Notes: generated by a model from the letters alone, not told the origin. A DNA stretch of 21,427 nt from Mageeibacillus sp. UBA1255 (GCA_002308795.1 DBVV01000002.1:1-21427); one strand, 5' to 3'. Positions 7,272-15,601 are shown, numbered from the stretch's first letter. Made by a program: numbers and translations.

Positions 7272-8810
7272 TTACTCCCACTCCACCGTTGCCGGCGGTT
7301 TGGACGTTATGTCGTATACGACGCGGCTCACACCTTTGACCTCGTTGGTGATGCGCGCGGAAACTTTTGCAAGCAGCTCCATCGGAAGCCTCGACCAGTC
7401 CGCGGTCATAAAATCGTCCGTTGACACAGCGCGAAGAGCGACAGTATAGCCGTACGTCCTCGCGTCACCCATCACGCCGACGGTGCGGGTATCGGTGAGC
7501 ACCGCAAAATACTGGTTCGTGTCGCGCTCAAGCCCGGCATTCATTATCTCTTCCCGGAAAATGGCATCCGCCTCGCGCAGCACGGAAAGCTTTTCCTCCG
7601 TGACCTCGCCTATGACGCGGATCGCAAGGCCGGGGCCGGGGAAAGGCTGGCGCCAGACGAGTTCGTACGGTATCCCGAGCTCGATCCCGACGCGCCGCAC
7701 TTCGTCCTTAAACAGAGTCCTGAGAGGCTCGGCGATCTCGTCAAATTCGATCACGGAAGGCAGGCCTCCCACGTTGTGGTGGCTTTTTATCGTGTCCGCG
7801 TCACCCGCGCCGCTCTCTATCACGTCCGGATAGATCGTGCCCTGCGCCAGCACGCCCACTTTCCCGAGCTTTTTCGCCTCGTCCTCAAACACGCGAATAA
7901 ACTCTTCGCCGATGATCTTGCGCTTTCGCTCCGGTTCTGTGACGCCTTTAAGCCTCGCCAGAAACCTGTCAGCAGCATTGACCCTTATAAGATTCAGCCC
8001 GAACCGCCCTTTGAACGTCCTTTCCACTATGTCCCCTTCGTCCTTGCGCAGAAGGCCGTGGTCAACAAAAACGCATGTGAGATCGTCCCCCACCGCTTTG
8101 TGGAGCAGCACCGCCGCCACGGAGGAGTCAACGCCTCCGGAGAGCGCCATAAGCACCTTTTTCCCCGCAAGCGACTCACGAAAATGCGAAACGGCAGACT
8201 CGGCGAAATTGCCGGCCGTCCAGTCCCCGGAAAGCCCGCAGATATCGTACAGGAAGTTTCGCAAAAGCCTCTCCCCGAAACGCGTGTGAGTGACCTCCGG
8301 ATGGAACTGAACGCCGTAGACACGCTTAGCCGCGTTATACATTGCCGCACACGGACAATTATCAGTGACTCCGCATACGCTGTACCCTTCCGGCACACGG
8401 CTCACGTAATCGGTGTGGCTCATCCAGCACACGTCCTTCTCCGGCACGCCCTTAAACAGAGGGCAATCGCGGTCGGTCACGCGGTGTTCCACCATGCCGT
8501 ATTCACTTGTCTCCCCCGCCGATTCTATCGTGCCGCCGTCAATATAAGCGATCAGCTGGCAGCCGTAGCATATACCAAGCACCGGGATGCCAAGCTCCAG
8601 CACCGCCTGCGGATAATGCGGCGAAGCCGGGTCGTAGACGCTGTTCGGACCGCCGGTGAATATTATGCCCCGGTAGCCCTCAGCGAGTATCTTTTCAGGT
8701 GTAATACGGTTATACGGAACGATCTCCGCAAAAACGTGCTGGTCGCGAACTCTGCGCGCGATCAGCTGATTGTATTGACCGCCGAAATCCAGAACGAGGA
8801 TCTTTTCCAT
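7272..8810 (-). CDS. guaA: GMP synthase (glutamine-hydrolysing)
   Basis: GuaA converts XMP, glutamine and ATP to GMP in the last step of guanine nucleotide synthesis. The 512-residue length is normal. The N-terminal class I glutamine amidotransferase domain has nucleophile C81 (GICYGCQ) and the partners H170 and E172 (QFHPEVTH). The ATP pyrophosphatase domain carries the PP-loop SGGVDSS (224-230). The C-terminal dimerisation domain ends with the typical PPATVEWE. GGAGG lies about 6 nt before the ATG. It is the last gene of the glnN-purA-purB-guaA run, 56 bp after purB, and uses the glutamine that the first gene of the run makes. Confidence 0.98.
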   Translation of the reverse strand: MEKILVLDFGGQYNQLIARRVRDQHVFAEIVPYNRITPEKILAEGYRGIIFTGGPNSVYDPASPHYPQAVLELGIPVLGICYGCQLIAYIDGGTIESAGETSEYGMVEHRVTDRDCPLFKGVPEKDVCWMSHTDYVSRVPEGYSVCGVTDNCPCAAMYNAAKRVYGVQFHPEVTHTRFGERLLRNFLYDICGLSGDWTAGNFAESAVSHFRESLAGKKVLMALSGGVDSSVAAVLLHKAVGDDLTCVFVDHGLLRKDEGDIVERTFKGRFGLNLIRVNAADRFLARLKGVTEPERKRKIIGEEFIRVFEDEAKKLGKVGVLAQGTIYPDVIESGAGDADTIKSHHNVGGLPSVIEFDEIAEPLRTLFKDEVRRVGIELGIPYELVWRQPFPGPGLAIRVIGEVTEEKLSVLREADAIFREEIMNAGLERDTNQYFAVLTDTRTVGVMGDARTYGYTVALRAVSTDDFMTADWSRLPMELLAKVSARITNEVKGVSRVVYDITSKPPATVEWE

Positions 8811-8866
8811 TGTGAACCTCCGAAAAAGTATGCGCTGAAAAACAATTAGATTACAAAAAAGCCGCG

Positions 8867-10288
8867 TCAGATAGTGATGCCGCCCGTATTATCTTTAACG
8901 TCTGCCTGAGCGAGCAGCGGCTCCAATTCTTTCAGATACCGCTCCACCTGCTCTGCGCACCTGCCCGTGTACAGTGAAGGATCAAGCAGCGCCTCGATCT
9001 CTTCCGCGGTCATACCGAATTCGGGCCTCGCAGCCAGAAGCGCAGTAAGTCCGGGATCCTTCCCTTCTTTTAAACGCGCCGTTGCCTCCATCGAACAGAC
9101 GCGCACGATCTCGTGAAGCTGCTGCCTGTCGCCGCCGCGCCTGACGCCTTCCATCATAAGATTTTCGGTGGCAATAAACGGCATATACTCGCGTATCGCG
9201 CGGTCGATCATTTTTTCATTGACCCTGAGCCCCGCCGTGACGTTCGCTGCGAGCCTGAGTATAGCATCTGCGCACAGGAAGCCTTCGGGCATAGATATGC
9301 GCCTGTTAGCCGAATCGTCGAGCGTGCGCTCCAGCCACTGTGTAGAGGCCGTAGAGGCGGCGTTCGTCGAGAGAGACATAAGATACCGGGCAAGGGAGCA
9401 AATGCGCTCACAGCGCATAGGATTGCGCTTGTAGGCCATTGCAGACGAGCCTATCTGATCTGCTTCGAACGGTTCTTCGATCTGCCTGTCGTGCTGTAGC
9501 AGCCTGACGTCCTCCGCCATGCGGTAAAGGCTCTGCGCGACGGAGCTCAGGCAGTTTATGATCCTGCTGTCCGTCTTCCGCGGATAAGTCTGTCCGCACA
9601 CCGGGAAGCACTCTTCAAACCCGAATTCTTCGCAGATCATCCTGTTCATCTCGTCTATCTTCGCGCCGTCGCCGTCGAACAGTTCCATGAAGCTGGCCTC
9701 GGTGCCGGTAGTTCCTCGAGAACCTAAAAATTTCAGCGAACCTATAACGAAATCGATCTCATGCAGATCCGATTCAAGATCCTGGAGCCAGAGCGAGGCG
9801 CGTTTCCCGACCGTTACAGGCTGCGCAGGCTGGTAATGCGTATATCCGAGCGTAGGAAGCGACTTATACCTGTCCGCGAACTTTGAAAGATTGACCATGA
9901 CACCGAGCAGCTCAGAGCGGATATACCGGAGCGCGTCCCTGTAGATAATAAGATCAGCGTTGTCCGTAACGTAGCAGCTCGTCGCACCGAGATGGATGAT
10001 CCCTGCGCTCCCGGGCGCTGCGAGTCCGTACGCGTAAACGTGCGCCATAACGTCGTGCCTCACCTGTTTTTCGCGCGCGGCGGCGGCGTCAAAATCGATG
10101 TCTTCTATATGAGCTTCGAGTTCTCTCACCTGCTCTTCGCTCACCGGGAGCCCGAGTTTATGTTCTGCGCGGGCAAGCGCGGTCCAGAGTCTGCGCCAGG
10201 TTTCTATGCGCGTCCTTTGCGAGAAAAGCCTCAGCATATATTCAGAAGCGTACCTCGATGATAACGGCGATTCGTACTGATCTTTCAT
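8867..10288 (-). CDS. purB: Adenylosuccinate lyase
   Basis: PurB cleaves adenylosuccinate to AMP and SAICAR to AICAR, releasing fumarate. The 473-residue protein is of the longer, eukaryote-like type. Conserved elements are RHDVMAH (H78), HLGATS (about 99-104), the catalytic-His block GYTHYQPAQP (H151), and the flexible signature loop GSSAMAYKRNP (280-290, catalytic Ser at 281/282). In that loop Ala replaces the usual Pro after Met. It lies 39 bp downstream of purA and 56 bp upstream of guaA with no terminator seen, so one transcript is likely. Confidence 0.97.
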   Translation of the reverse strand: MKDQYESPLSSRYASEYMLRLFSQRTRIETWRRLWTALARAEHKLGLPVSEEQVRELEAHIEDIDFDAAAAREKQVRHDVMAHVYAYGLAAPGSAGIIHLGATSCYVTDNADLIIYRDALRYIRSELLGVMVNLSKFADRYKSLPTLGYTHYQPAQPVTVGKRASLWLQDLESDLHEIDFVIGSLKFLGSRGTTGTEASFMELFDGDGAKIDEMNRMICEEFGFEECFPVCGQTYPRKTDSRIINCLSSVAQSLYRMAEDVRLLQHDRQIEEPFEADQIGSSAMAYKRNPMRCERICSLARYLMSLSTNAASTASTQWLERTLDDSANRRISMPEGFLCADAILRLAANVTAGLRVNEKMIDRAIREYMPFIATENLMMEGVRRGGDRQQLHEIVRVCSMEATARLKEGKDPGLTALLAARPEFGMTAEEIEALLDPSLYTGRCAEQVERYLKELEPLLAQADVKDNTGGITI

Positions 10289-10327
10289 ACTGTATTCACC
10301 TTAACCTGTCAGATCCTCGGGCCCTGC

Positions 10328-11602
10328 TCAGCGGATTATTATACTGTCGCGCTCCGGCCCTACCGATACGTATTTAATATGAGCTCCGATACGCTCCTCG
10401 ATAAACAGCACGTACGCGCGCGCCGCATCGGGAAGTTCCTCCCACGTACGGATCCCGGAGATATCTGTCCCCCATCCGTCGAGGTATTCGAATACCGGTT
10501 TTGCGTCACCCAGCACCGCCGGGAACGGGAACTCGTCCGTCTGCCTGCCGTCGACAATATAATGAGTACAAACCGGGATCTTGTCCATATAGCTCAGCAC
10601 GTCGAGTTTGGTGAGGGCAATATCCGTCGCTCCCTGTGTCTCCACGCCGTAGCGGGTGGCGACCAGGTCGATCGGTCCCACTCTTCTCGGACGGCCCGTT
10701 TTCGCGCCGTACTCGAACCCTGCGTCTCTTAACTGCTGCGCCTCGATCCCGAACCACTCGCACGTGAACGGTCCTTCTCCGACGCAGGTGGAATATGCTT
10801 TTACAACACCTACCACCCGATCGATCTTCGCGGACGGAATGCCGCTGCCTACGGGAGCGTACGATGCTACGGTGTTTGAAGACGTGGTGTACGGATAAAT
10901 ACCGTAATCAAGGTCTCTAAGCGCTCCGAGCTGTGCCTCGAACAGGATGTTCTTCCCCTCTGCAGCAGCTTTTTTAAGGTAGCTGCCCGTATCACATATA
11001 TACGGCCGTATCTTCTCGCAGTAATCGCTGAGCCATTTTCTAAGATCGTTCATAGTAAACGGTTTAGCCCCGTACACGCCTGTCAGCGTCAGATTTTTCC
11101 ATTCAAGGAGTTCTCTTAAATGCTCCATAAGGTGGCCGGGATAATATAACTCGCCTGCCAAAACGGTCTTTTTCTGGTATTTATCGGAATAGAACGGAGC
11201 TATGCCCTGCTTCGTCGAACCGTATTTTTTATCACCGAGCCTGGCCTCTTCGAGGGCGTCAAGCTCGCGGTGCCACGGGAGCAGGAGCGAGGCGCGGTCG
11301 CTGATCATCAGGTTCCCGGGCGTGATCTTCACGCCTTTTTCAGCTACGGTGCTGATCTCGGTCCAGAGATTTTCGGGGTCAAGAGCAACGCCGTTGCCAA
11401 GGATATTGACGACGCCTTTCCTGAATATTCCGGAGGGCAGAAGATGGAGCGCGAATTTACCGTATTCGTTGACAACGGTATGGCCTGCGTTTCCGCCACC
11501 CTGGTATCGTATGACGACGTCGAACCCTTCGGTCAGCAGATCTACCATCCTGCCTTTTCCTTCATCGCCCCAGTTGATTCCTACGATTGCACAATTTGAC
11601 AT
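10328..11602 (-). CDS. purA: Adenylosuccinate synthetase
   Basis: PurA joins aspartate to IMP using GTP, the committed step to AMP. The 424-residue protein has the P-loop-like WGDEGKG (11-17, catalytic D13), GNAGHT (catalytic H41) and the aspartate-binding loop TGRPRRVG (302-309). The substrate loop at about 221-245 reads FEAQLGALRD instead of the common FEGAQG form. The start has GGAGGG upstream (10-nt spacing). It is 37 bp downstream of glnN and 39 bp upstream of purB. Confidence 0.97.
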   Translation of the reverse strand: MSNCAIVGINWGDEGKGRMVDLLTEGFDVVIRYQGGGNAGHTVVNEYGKFALHLLPSGIFRKGVVNILGNGVALDPENLWTEISTVAEKGVKITPGNLMISDRASLLLPWHRELDALEEARLGDKKYGSTKQGIAPFYSDKYQKKTVLAGELYYPGHLMEHLRELLEWKNLTLTGVYGAKPFTMNDLRKWLSDYCEKIRPYICDTGSYLKKAAAEGKNILFEAQLGALRDLDYGIYPYTTSSNTVASYAPVGSGIPSAKIDRVVGVVKAYSTCVGEGPFTCEWFGIEAQQLRDAGFEYGAKTGRPRRVGPIDLVATRYGVETQGATDIALTKLDVLSYMDKIPVCTHYIVDGRQTDEFPFPAVLGDAKPVFEYLDGWGTDISGIRTWEELPDAARAYVLFIEERIGAHIKYVSVGPERDSIIIR

Positions 11603-11639
11603 TGATTACCATCCCTCCGTTTTACCATGGTCTGATCCG

Positions 11640-13724
11640 TTACACGCCGAACATCAGCTGTGCGTACGTAGGAAGCGGCCAGCGCCTGTTATCCATAAGC
11701 GTCTCCGCCTTATCTGAAGCGCACCTTAGCGCCTTCATAGCCGGAATGACTTTATCCCTTATACGCATACTGTGTTCCGTAACGTCCTGTGCCTGAGCCG
11801 CATGATCCGCGGCTTTCCTGAGTTCTGTGATCCCGTTCATTATTTCAGTTTCAAGCTTCGAAAGTTCCGAAGACGTCTGTTTTTCGTATCCGTTTTCGAT
11901 ACCTGCTTTGGCTTTACCGAGTGCTCTTTCGCACAGTTCGGAACTGTAAGCAGATACGGCAGGAAGTATATCGCGCTGTGCCATATCGAGCATTGTCGCC
12001 GCCTCGATCGTTACGATACCGACGTAATTTTCGAGCAGTATCTCGTATCTTGATCTGACTTCCATCTCGGTGTAGATCCCGTGGGATTTGAGCATTTCCA
12101 CGTTTTTCTTGTCAAGCATCTTTGGAAGGCAGTCAGGTGTGGCAGGCAGATTCGACAGTCCGCGGCGTTTTGCTTCTTCGATCCACTCTTTGGAGTAGCC
12201 GTTGCCGTTGAAAATGATACGTTTATGATTTATTATCGCCTGCTTCAGCACGTCGCGAAGTTCTGCCTTGAAATCGGAAGCCTTTTCAAGCCTGTCGGCG
12301 TATTGGCGCAGCGATTCCGCGACCGCAGCGTTCAGCATGATGTTTGCACATGCGATGGAGTCGGATGCTCCGAGCATACGGAATTCGAATTTATTGCCCG
12401 TGTAAGCGAACGGCGACGTTCTGTTGCGGTCTGTCGTATCCCCAAAGAACGCGGGAAGCGCAGGCACGCCGAACGCCATCTCGCGCCTTCCGGCACCGCT
12501 GTACGGAGAATCATTCTCGATCGATTCGAGTATTTCGGTAAGTTCTTTCCCGAGGTAAACGGATATGACTGCCGGAGGAGCTTCGTGCGAGCCTAAACGG
12601 TGGTCGTTTCCGGCGGTGGCGACAGACACGCGCAGAAGATCCTGGTAGTCGTCGACGGCCTGTATGACCGCCACGAGGAACAGCAGGAACTGCGCGTTTT
12701 CATGCGGCGAAGCGCCGGGCTTGAGCAGATTTATACCGTCGTCGGTGTCGATCGACCAGTTATTGTGTTTACCGGAGCCGTTTACGCCCTCGAACGGTTT
12801 TTCGTGGAGCAGACAAACCAGACCGTGGCGGGCGGCAACGTTCTGCATGACTTCCATCGTAAGCTGATTATGGTCAGTGGCAATATTGGTGGTGGAATAA
12901 ATAGGGGCAAGTTCGTGCTGGCCGGGGGCGACTTCATTGTGCTCCGTTTTAGCGAGCACCCCTAATTTCCAGAGTTCTTCGTCAAGCTCTGCCATATACG
13001 CGGCAACGCGCGGTTTGATCGCGCCGAAGTAATGGTCGTGGAGCTCCTGCCCCTTGGGCGCCCTGGCGCCGAACAGCGTGCGGCCCGTGAATTTCAGATC
13101 CGGCCTGCGGTTATACAGCCTGCGGTCGATCAGGAAATATTCCTGCTCTGCGCCGGAGGATGAATGAACGTATTTCGAAGTGGTATTTCCGAACAGTCTT
13201 AAAATGCGAAGCGCCTGACGGTTAAGAGCCTCCATTGACCTCAGAAGAGGTGTTTTCTTATCGAGCGCCTCTCCCCCGAACGAACAGAACGCAGTCGGGA
13301 TGCAAAGAGTATTGTCCTTTATAAAAGCGTACGACGTAGGATCCCAGGCAGTATACCCTCTGGCCTCGAACGTCGCGCGAAGTCCTCCCGAAGGGAAAGC
13401 GGACGCATCCGGCTCGCCTTTAATAAGTTCTTTACCGGAGAACTCCATTATCACTCTCCCGCCCGGAGCGGCGGCAATAAAGCTGTCGTGTTTTTCGGCG
13501 GTTATTCCGGTGAGCGGCTGGAACCAGTGCGTAAAATGGGTGGCGCCGAGGTCAATAGCCCATTCTTTCATCGCCTCAGCGACGGCGTTTGCAACGTTGA
13601 GATCCAGTTTAGCTCCTTCGTCAATGGTTTTTTTCAGTTTTTCATACACGTCCGGGGCAAGTTTTTCTTTCATGACTCCGTCGTTGAAAACCATACAGCC
13701 GAAATAATCAGATATTTTTTTCAT
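11640..13724 (-). CDS. glnN: Type III glutamine synthetase
   Basis: This 694-residue enzyme makes glutamine from glutamate, ammonia and ATP. The length and N-terminal region are those of GSIII (GlnN), distinct from the roughly 450-residue GSI. Visible blocks include FTHWFQPLTG (64-73), GLRATFEARGYTAWDP (114-129), the metal-binding GAEQEYFLID (191-200), NEVAPGQHE (263-271), NGSGKHNNWS (315-324) and NKFEFRMLG in the C-terminal half. It heads the glnN-purA-purB-guaA run. Its 5' region holds a consensus promoter, a palindrome and a terminator-like hairpin, so it is probably regulated both at initiation and by early termination. Confidence 0.96.
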   Translation of the reverse strand: MKKISDYFGCMVFNDGVMKEKLAPDVYEKLKKTIDEGAKLDLNVANAVAEAMKEWAIDLGATHFTHWFQPLTGITAEKHDSFIAAAPGGRVIMEFSGKELIKGEPDASAFPSGGLRATFEARGYTAWDPTSYAFIKDNTLCIPTAFCSFGGEALDKKTPLLRSMEALNRQALRILRLFGNTTSKYVHSSSGAEQEYFLIDRRLYNRRPDLKFTGRTLFGARAPKGQELHDHYFGAIKPRVAAYMAELDEELWKLGVLAKTEHNEVAPGQHELAPIYSTTNIATDHNQLTMEVMQNVAARHGLVCLLHEKPFEGVNGSGKHNNWSIDTDDGINLLKPGASPHENAQFLLFLVAVIQAVDDYQDLLRVSVATAGNDHRLGSHEAPPAVISVYLGKELTEILESIENDSPYSGAGRREMAFGVPALPAFFGDTTDRNRTSPFAYTGNKFEFRMLGASDSIACANIMLNAAVAESLRQYADRLEKASDFKAELRDVLKQAIINHKRIIFNGNGYSKEWIEEAKRRGLSNLPATPDCLPKMLDKKNVEMLKSHGIYTEMEVRSRYEILLENYVGIVTIEAATMLDMAQRDILPAVSAYSSELCERALGKAKAGIENGYEKQTSSELSKLETEIMNGITELRKAADHAAQAQDVTEHSMRIRDKVIPAMKALRCASDKAETLMDNRRWPLPTYAQLMFGV

Positions 13725-13785
13725 AACCGTGACCCGCCTTTTCTATAAATCAAGGGAAGGTGGAGGGCCGCCTGAGCCGCCCTTT

Positions 13786-13834
13786 AAAAAAGCCGGGCGA
13801 AGACGTCAGAAATCAATTCCACAACATCTTCGCC
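13786..13834 (-). terminator. Leader hairpin with U-tract before glnN (putative attenuator)
   Basis: On the minus strand, an 11-bp stem (13824-13834 with 13796-13806, including one G-U pair) encloses a 17-nt loop and is followed after 4 nt by six T's (13786-13791). It lies downstream of the predicted promoter and 62 bp upstream of the glnN ATG, so it would end the transcript after about 50 nt. A competing pairing is possible between the 3' part of the stem (13795-13799) and 13778-13782. Confidence 0.6.
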
Positions 13835-13844
13835 GCACGCTTTT

Positions 13845-13873
13845 CTTATACTCCTGACAATGTCAGTTGTCAA
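13845..13873 (-). promoter_or_regulatory. Promoter of the glnN-purA-purB-guaA operon with spacer palindrome
   Basis: On the minus strand, TTGACA (13868-13873) and TATAAG (13845-13850) are 17 bp apart. The spacer holds the perfect palindrome CTGACA-A-TGTCAG (13854-13866), and a further TGTCA half-site overlaps the -35. A repressor bound there would block RNA polymerase. It does not match the GlnR consensus TGTNA-N7-TNACA as a whole, so the regulator is unknown. Confidence 0.75.
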
Positions 13874-13959
13874 GAGAATCCGTATTCTTTTTTCCGGACT
13901 TTACTTGACTTTTATGTCCTGTAAAGCCTCTCACTTTTTAAGATACCGTCCGTACTTTA

Positions 13960-14703
13960 TCAGGCAGCCTTAACAGAAGTGATGTGAGGGTTAACACCGT
14001 CGTACCAGTAAAGGAATCCTTCGAGATCGATCTTATCGCCGATCTTGAGAGCCTGAACAGCTTTATAAACGTCGGTGTCTTTTCCGCAAAGGTAAGACTC
14101 AACGGTGAAGGTGTATGTCTGTCCGTTAACGGAAACCTTGAAGTAAAGATCGTTTCCTTCGCTGCCGGTGCCGTTCCAGTTGTACAGGAAAGCGGCGTCG
14201 TTTCCGTCGGCATCCTTGGAAGCCTCAACGGTCATGCCTTTGAAAGCTACGAACTGGTTCATCTTATTGATGAGTTCATCTTTTCCAAGCAGAGCAGTAA
14301 CGTCGGTAGCTTTGGCAATGTATTTTCCGCCGTTTTCGACAACTTTAACGGTAGCGCCTTCAGCAACTTCAACTTCACCGTGATACTCGGTCTTGAAGCC
14401 TTTAACCTGGACCTTCGTTCCGATAGTCAGATTGTTGTTGTACTCGTCCTCGGTGCAGGCAGCGTTGTAAGCGAGGTAAGCTCCGTCTCCGTCGGCAAGA
14501 TACAGAACGGCTTTATTCTCCCACCAGGACTGCTTCGCCTGAATGTAACCCTCGATGACGACTTCATCATCGATCTTAGCATCAACATACTGTGCATATG
14601 TCATAACACCTTCGGATTTTGCGTTGATATCCGTTTTGGGCGTGCATCCGAACAGCGCAAATACAGCCGTCAGAGCAAGAAGTAAAGCGATTACTTTTTT
14701 CAT
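13960..14703 (-). CDS. Lipoprotein with two OB-fold-like domains
   Basis: The 247-residue product has a lipoprotein signal peptide (hydrophobic 4-16, lipobox ending at C20), so it should be lipidated and anchored outside the membrane. The mature part appears to have two similar beta-rich units, about 28-115 and 125-245. Each contains an IDDEVVIEGYI or IGDKIDLEGFL type strand and an aromatic-rich turn, resembling OB-fold (tRNA-anti-like or YgiW/BOF-like) domains. No catalytic motif is visible. It has its own strong promoter and leader hairpin and no obvious operon partner. The function is unknown; nucleic-acid or ligand binding is only a structural guess. Confidence 0.7.
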   Translation of the reverse strand: MKKVIALLLALTAVFALFGCTPKTDINAKSEGVMTYAQYVDAKIDDEVVIEGYIQAKQSWWENKAVLYLADGDGAYLAYNAACTEDEYNNNLTIGTKVQVKGFKTEYHGEVEVAEGATVKVVENGGKYIAKATDVTALLGKDELINKMNQFVAFKGMTVEASKDADGNDAAFLYNWNGTGSEGNDLYFKVSVNGQTYTFTVESYLCGKDTDVYKAVQALKIGDKIDLEGFLYWYDGVNPHITSVKAA

Positions 14704-14731
14704 TCTTAATCATTCTCCTTTTTAAAAGTAG

Positions 14732-14756
14732 CAGCGCGCTCTTTTTGAACGCGCTG
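14732..14756 (-). promoter_or_regulatory. 5' leader hairpin of the lipoprotein gene
   Basis: CAGCGCG (14750-14756 region on the minus strand) pairs perfectly with CGCGCTG, giving a 7-bp GC-rich stem with an 11-nt loop. It begins almost at the predicted transcript start and ends before the AGGAG site. It could stabilise the mRNA 5' end. The following T-run is too weak for a confident terminator. Confidence 0.5.
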
Positions 14757-14758
14757 TA

Positions 14759-14787
14759 ATTCTATTCCTATTGTTTGGAAATGTCAA
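14759..14787 (-). promoter_or_regulatory. Sigma-A promoter of the lipoprotein gene
   Basis: On the minus strand, TTGACA (14782-14787) and TAGAAT (14759-14764) are separated by exactly 17 bp, 56-84 bp upstream of the lipoprotein ATG. Confidence 0.8.
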
Positions 14788-14809
14788 TATCGTGACGTGT
14801 GATCGCGCC

Positions 14810-15271
14810 TTAATTGTCCTTCGCCGCGGTACCGTCCCCCGCGCCGCTTTCGAGAAGTTTGTATAAAAGCCGGTAAAGTTCGACCGATTCTTCGGGTTCA
14901 AGGTTTATGCAGGTCGCGACCGCCTCAGGCACGACGGCAGCTTTCGTCCGCAGCTCCATTCCCGCCCCGGTGACGCACACGTTAAGAACACGCTCATCAT
15001 CACGGCTTCGCTCACGTTTAACGAGACCCTTCTGCTCGAGTTCTTTCAAGACAGGCGTTAACGTGCCGCTGTCAAGGTATAGACGTCTGCCCAGCTCCTT
15101 TACCGTCGCTTCTTTTTTATCCCACAGCACCATCATCGTTATGTACTGAGTGTAAGTAAGACCGATCCGGGACAATACCGGGTGGTATCGCCTTATTATC
15201 TCTCTTGACGCCGCGTAGAGCGGAAAACAGAGCTGATTTTCAAGTTTCAGAGCTTCCGAGACGTCCGTCAT
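14810..15271 (-). CDS. ohrR: OhrR-type MarR-family peroxide-sensing repressor
   Basis: This 153-residue winged-helix regulator opens with LKLENQLCFPLYAASREI. That is the N-terminal block of OhrR proteins, whose single sensing cysteine (here C15) is oxidised by organic hydroperoxides to release DNA. The block YTQYITMMVLW and the wing ERSRDDERVLNV are also OhrR/MarR-typical. Its ATG overlaps the end of the upstream TSCPD gene by 32 bp, so the pair is translationally linked. An OhrR-like operator lies on the promoter of the pair, implying autoregulation. No ohr peroxidase gene is visible nearby. Confidence 0.8.
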   Translation of the reverse strand: MTDVSEALKLENQLCFPLYAASREIIRRYHPVLSRIGLTYTQYITMMVLWDKKEATVKELGRRLYLDSGTLTPVLKELEQKGLVKRERSRDDERVLNVCVTGAGMELRTKAAVVPEAVATCINLEPEESVELYRLLYKLLESGAGDGTAAKDN

Positions 15272-15509
15272 ATGCTTTTCTCACCGCGATCGCAAGCTGA
15301 TCCGCACAAGAAGTCGGACGGCGGCCGCATGTATTGCCCTTCAGATATTCCTCGATCTTTTCTACTGTCCAGCCGTCAACGAGTTTAGCGATCGCTTTCA
15401 GGTTTCCGTTGCATCCGCCGAAGAAACTGATGTTGCTCACGACGTTTCCGTTTAAATCGAATTCGATAAACTGCGAACAAGTGTACTGTGTTTTATACTG
15501 ATATCTCAT
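15240..15509 (-). CDS. TSCPD-domain protein (TIGR03905-like)
   Basis: This 89-residue protein carries the motif PTSCADQLA (65-73), the namesake of the TSCPD domain, and FGGCNGNLKAI (31-40), as in the short stand-alone family TIGR03905. Cysteines at 11, 33, 61 and 68 could bind metal or act as redox centres. The domain also occurs at the C-terminus of some ribonucleotide reductases. The ATG at 15507-15509 was chosen because AAAGG precedes it and the family begins here; the frame stays open upstream through repetitive leader DNA. It is the first gene of a two-gene unit with the OhrR-type regulator, so a peroxide or thiol-stress role is likely but unproven. Confidence 0.8.
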   Translation of the reverse strand: MRYQYKTQYTCSQFIEFDLNGNVVSNISFFGGCNGNLKAIAKLVDGWTVEKIEEYLKGNTCGRRPTSCADQLAIAVRKAYDGRLGSSET

Positions 15510-15528
15510 CGTATCACTACCTTTCTTT

Positions 15529-15581
15529 ATCCCCGGCAGGTTTGAGCCGGGCGTCGGTATTGCCATCCCGGGCAGATTTGA
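15529..15581. repeat. 17-bp imperfect direct repeat in the TSCPD leader
   Basis: The segments 15529-15545 and 15565-15581 match at 15 of 17 positions with a 36-bp period. A partial third copy lies at about 15588-15600. The leader also forms a 6-bp CCCGGC/GCCGGG hairpin immediately before the ribosome site. This may be an additional regulator site or a small duplication. Confidence 0.5.
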
Positions 15582-15601
15582 TCGTGCCAAATTTGATTGA
15601 G

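Noticed and set aside
7127..7339. Plus-strand ORF reading through the heptamer repeat
   Set aside because: Its peptide is the seven-residue periodic translation of the repeat, it runs into guaA antisense sequence, and it has no ribosome site.
7776..8849. A 357-codon plus-strand open frame opposite guaA
   Set aside because: It lies wholly antisense to an unmistakable guaA, its protein has no recognisable domain, and the region's GC-rich codon pattern leaves such frames open by chance.
13786..13834. Terminator belonging to the lipoprotein gene
   Set aside because: A consensus promoter pointing the same way lies between the lipoprotein gene and the hairpin, so the hairpin is better placed as a leader element of glnN, though readthrough termination cannot be excluded.
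13845..13873. GlnR box
   Set aside because: The palindrome does not fit TGTNA-N7-TNACA spacing, so a named regulator is not claimed.
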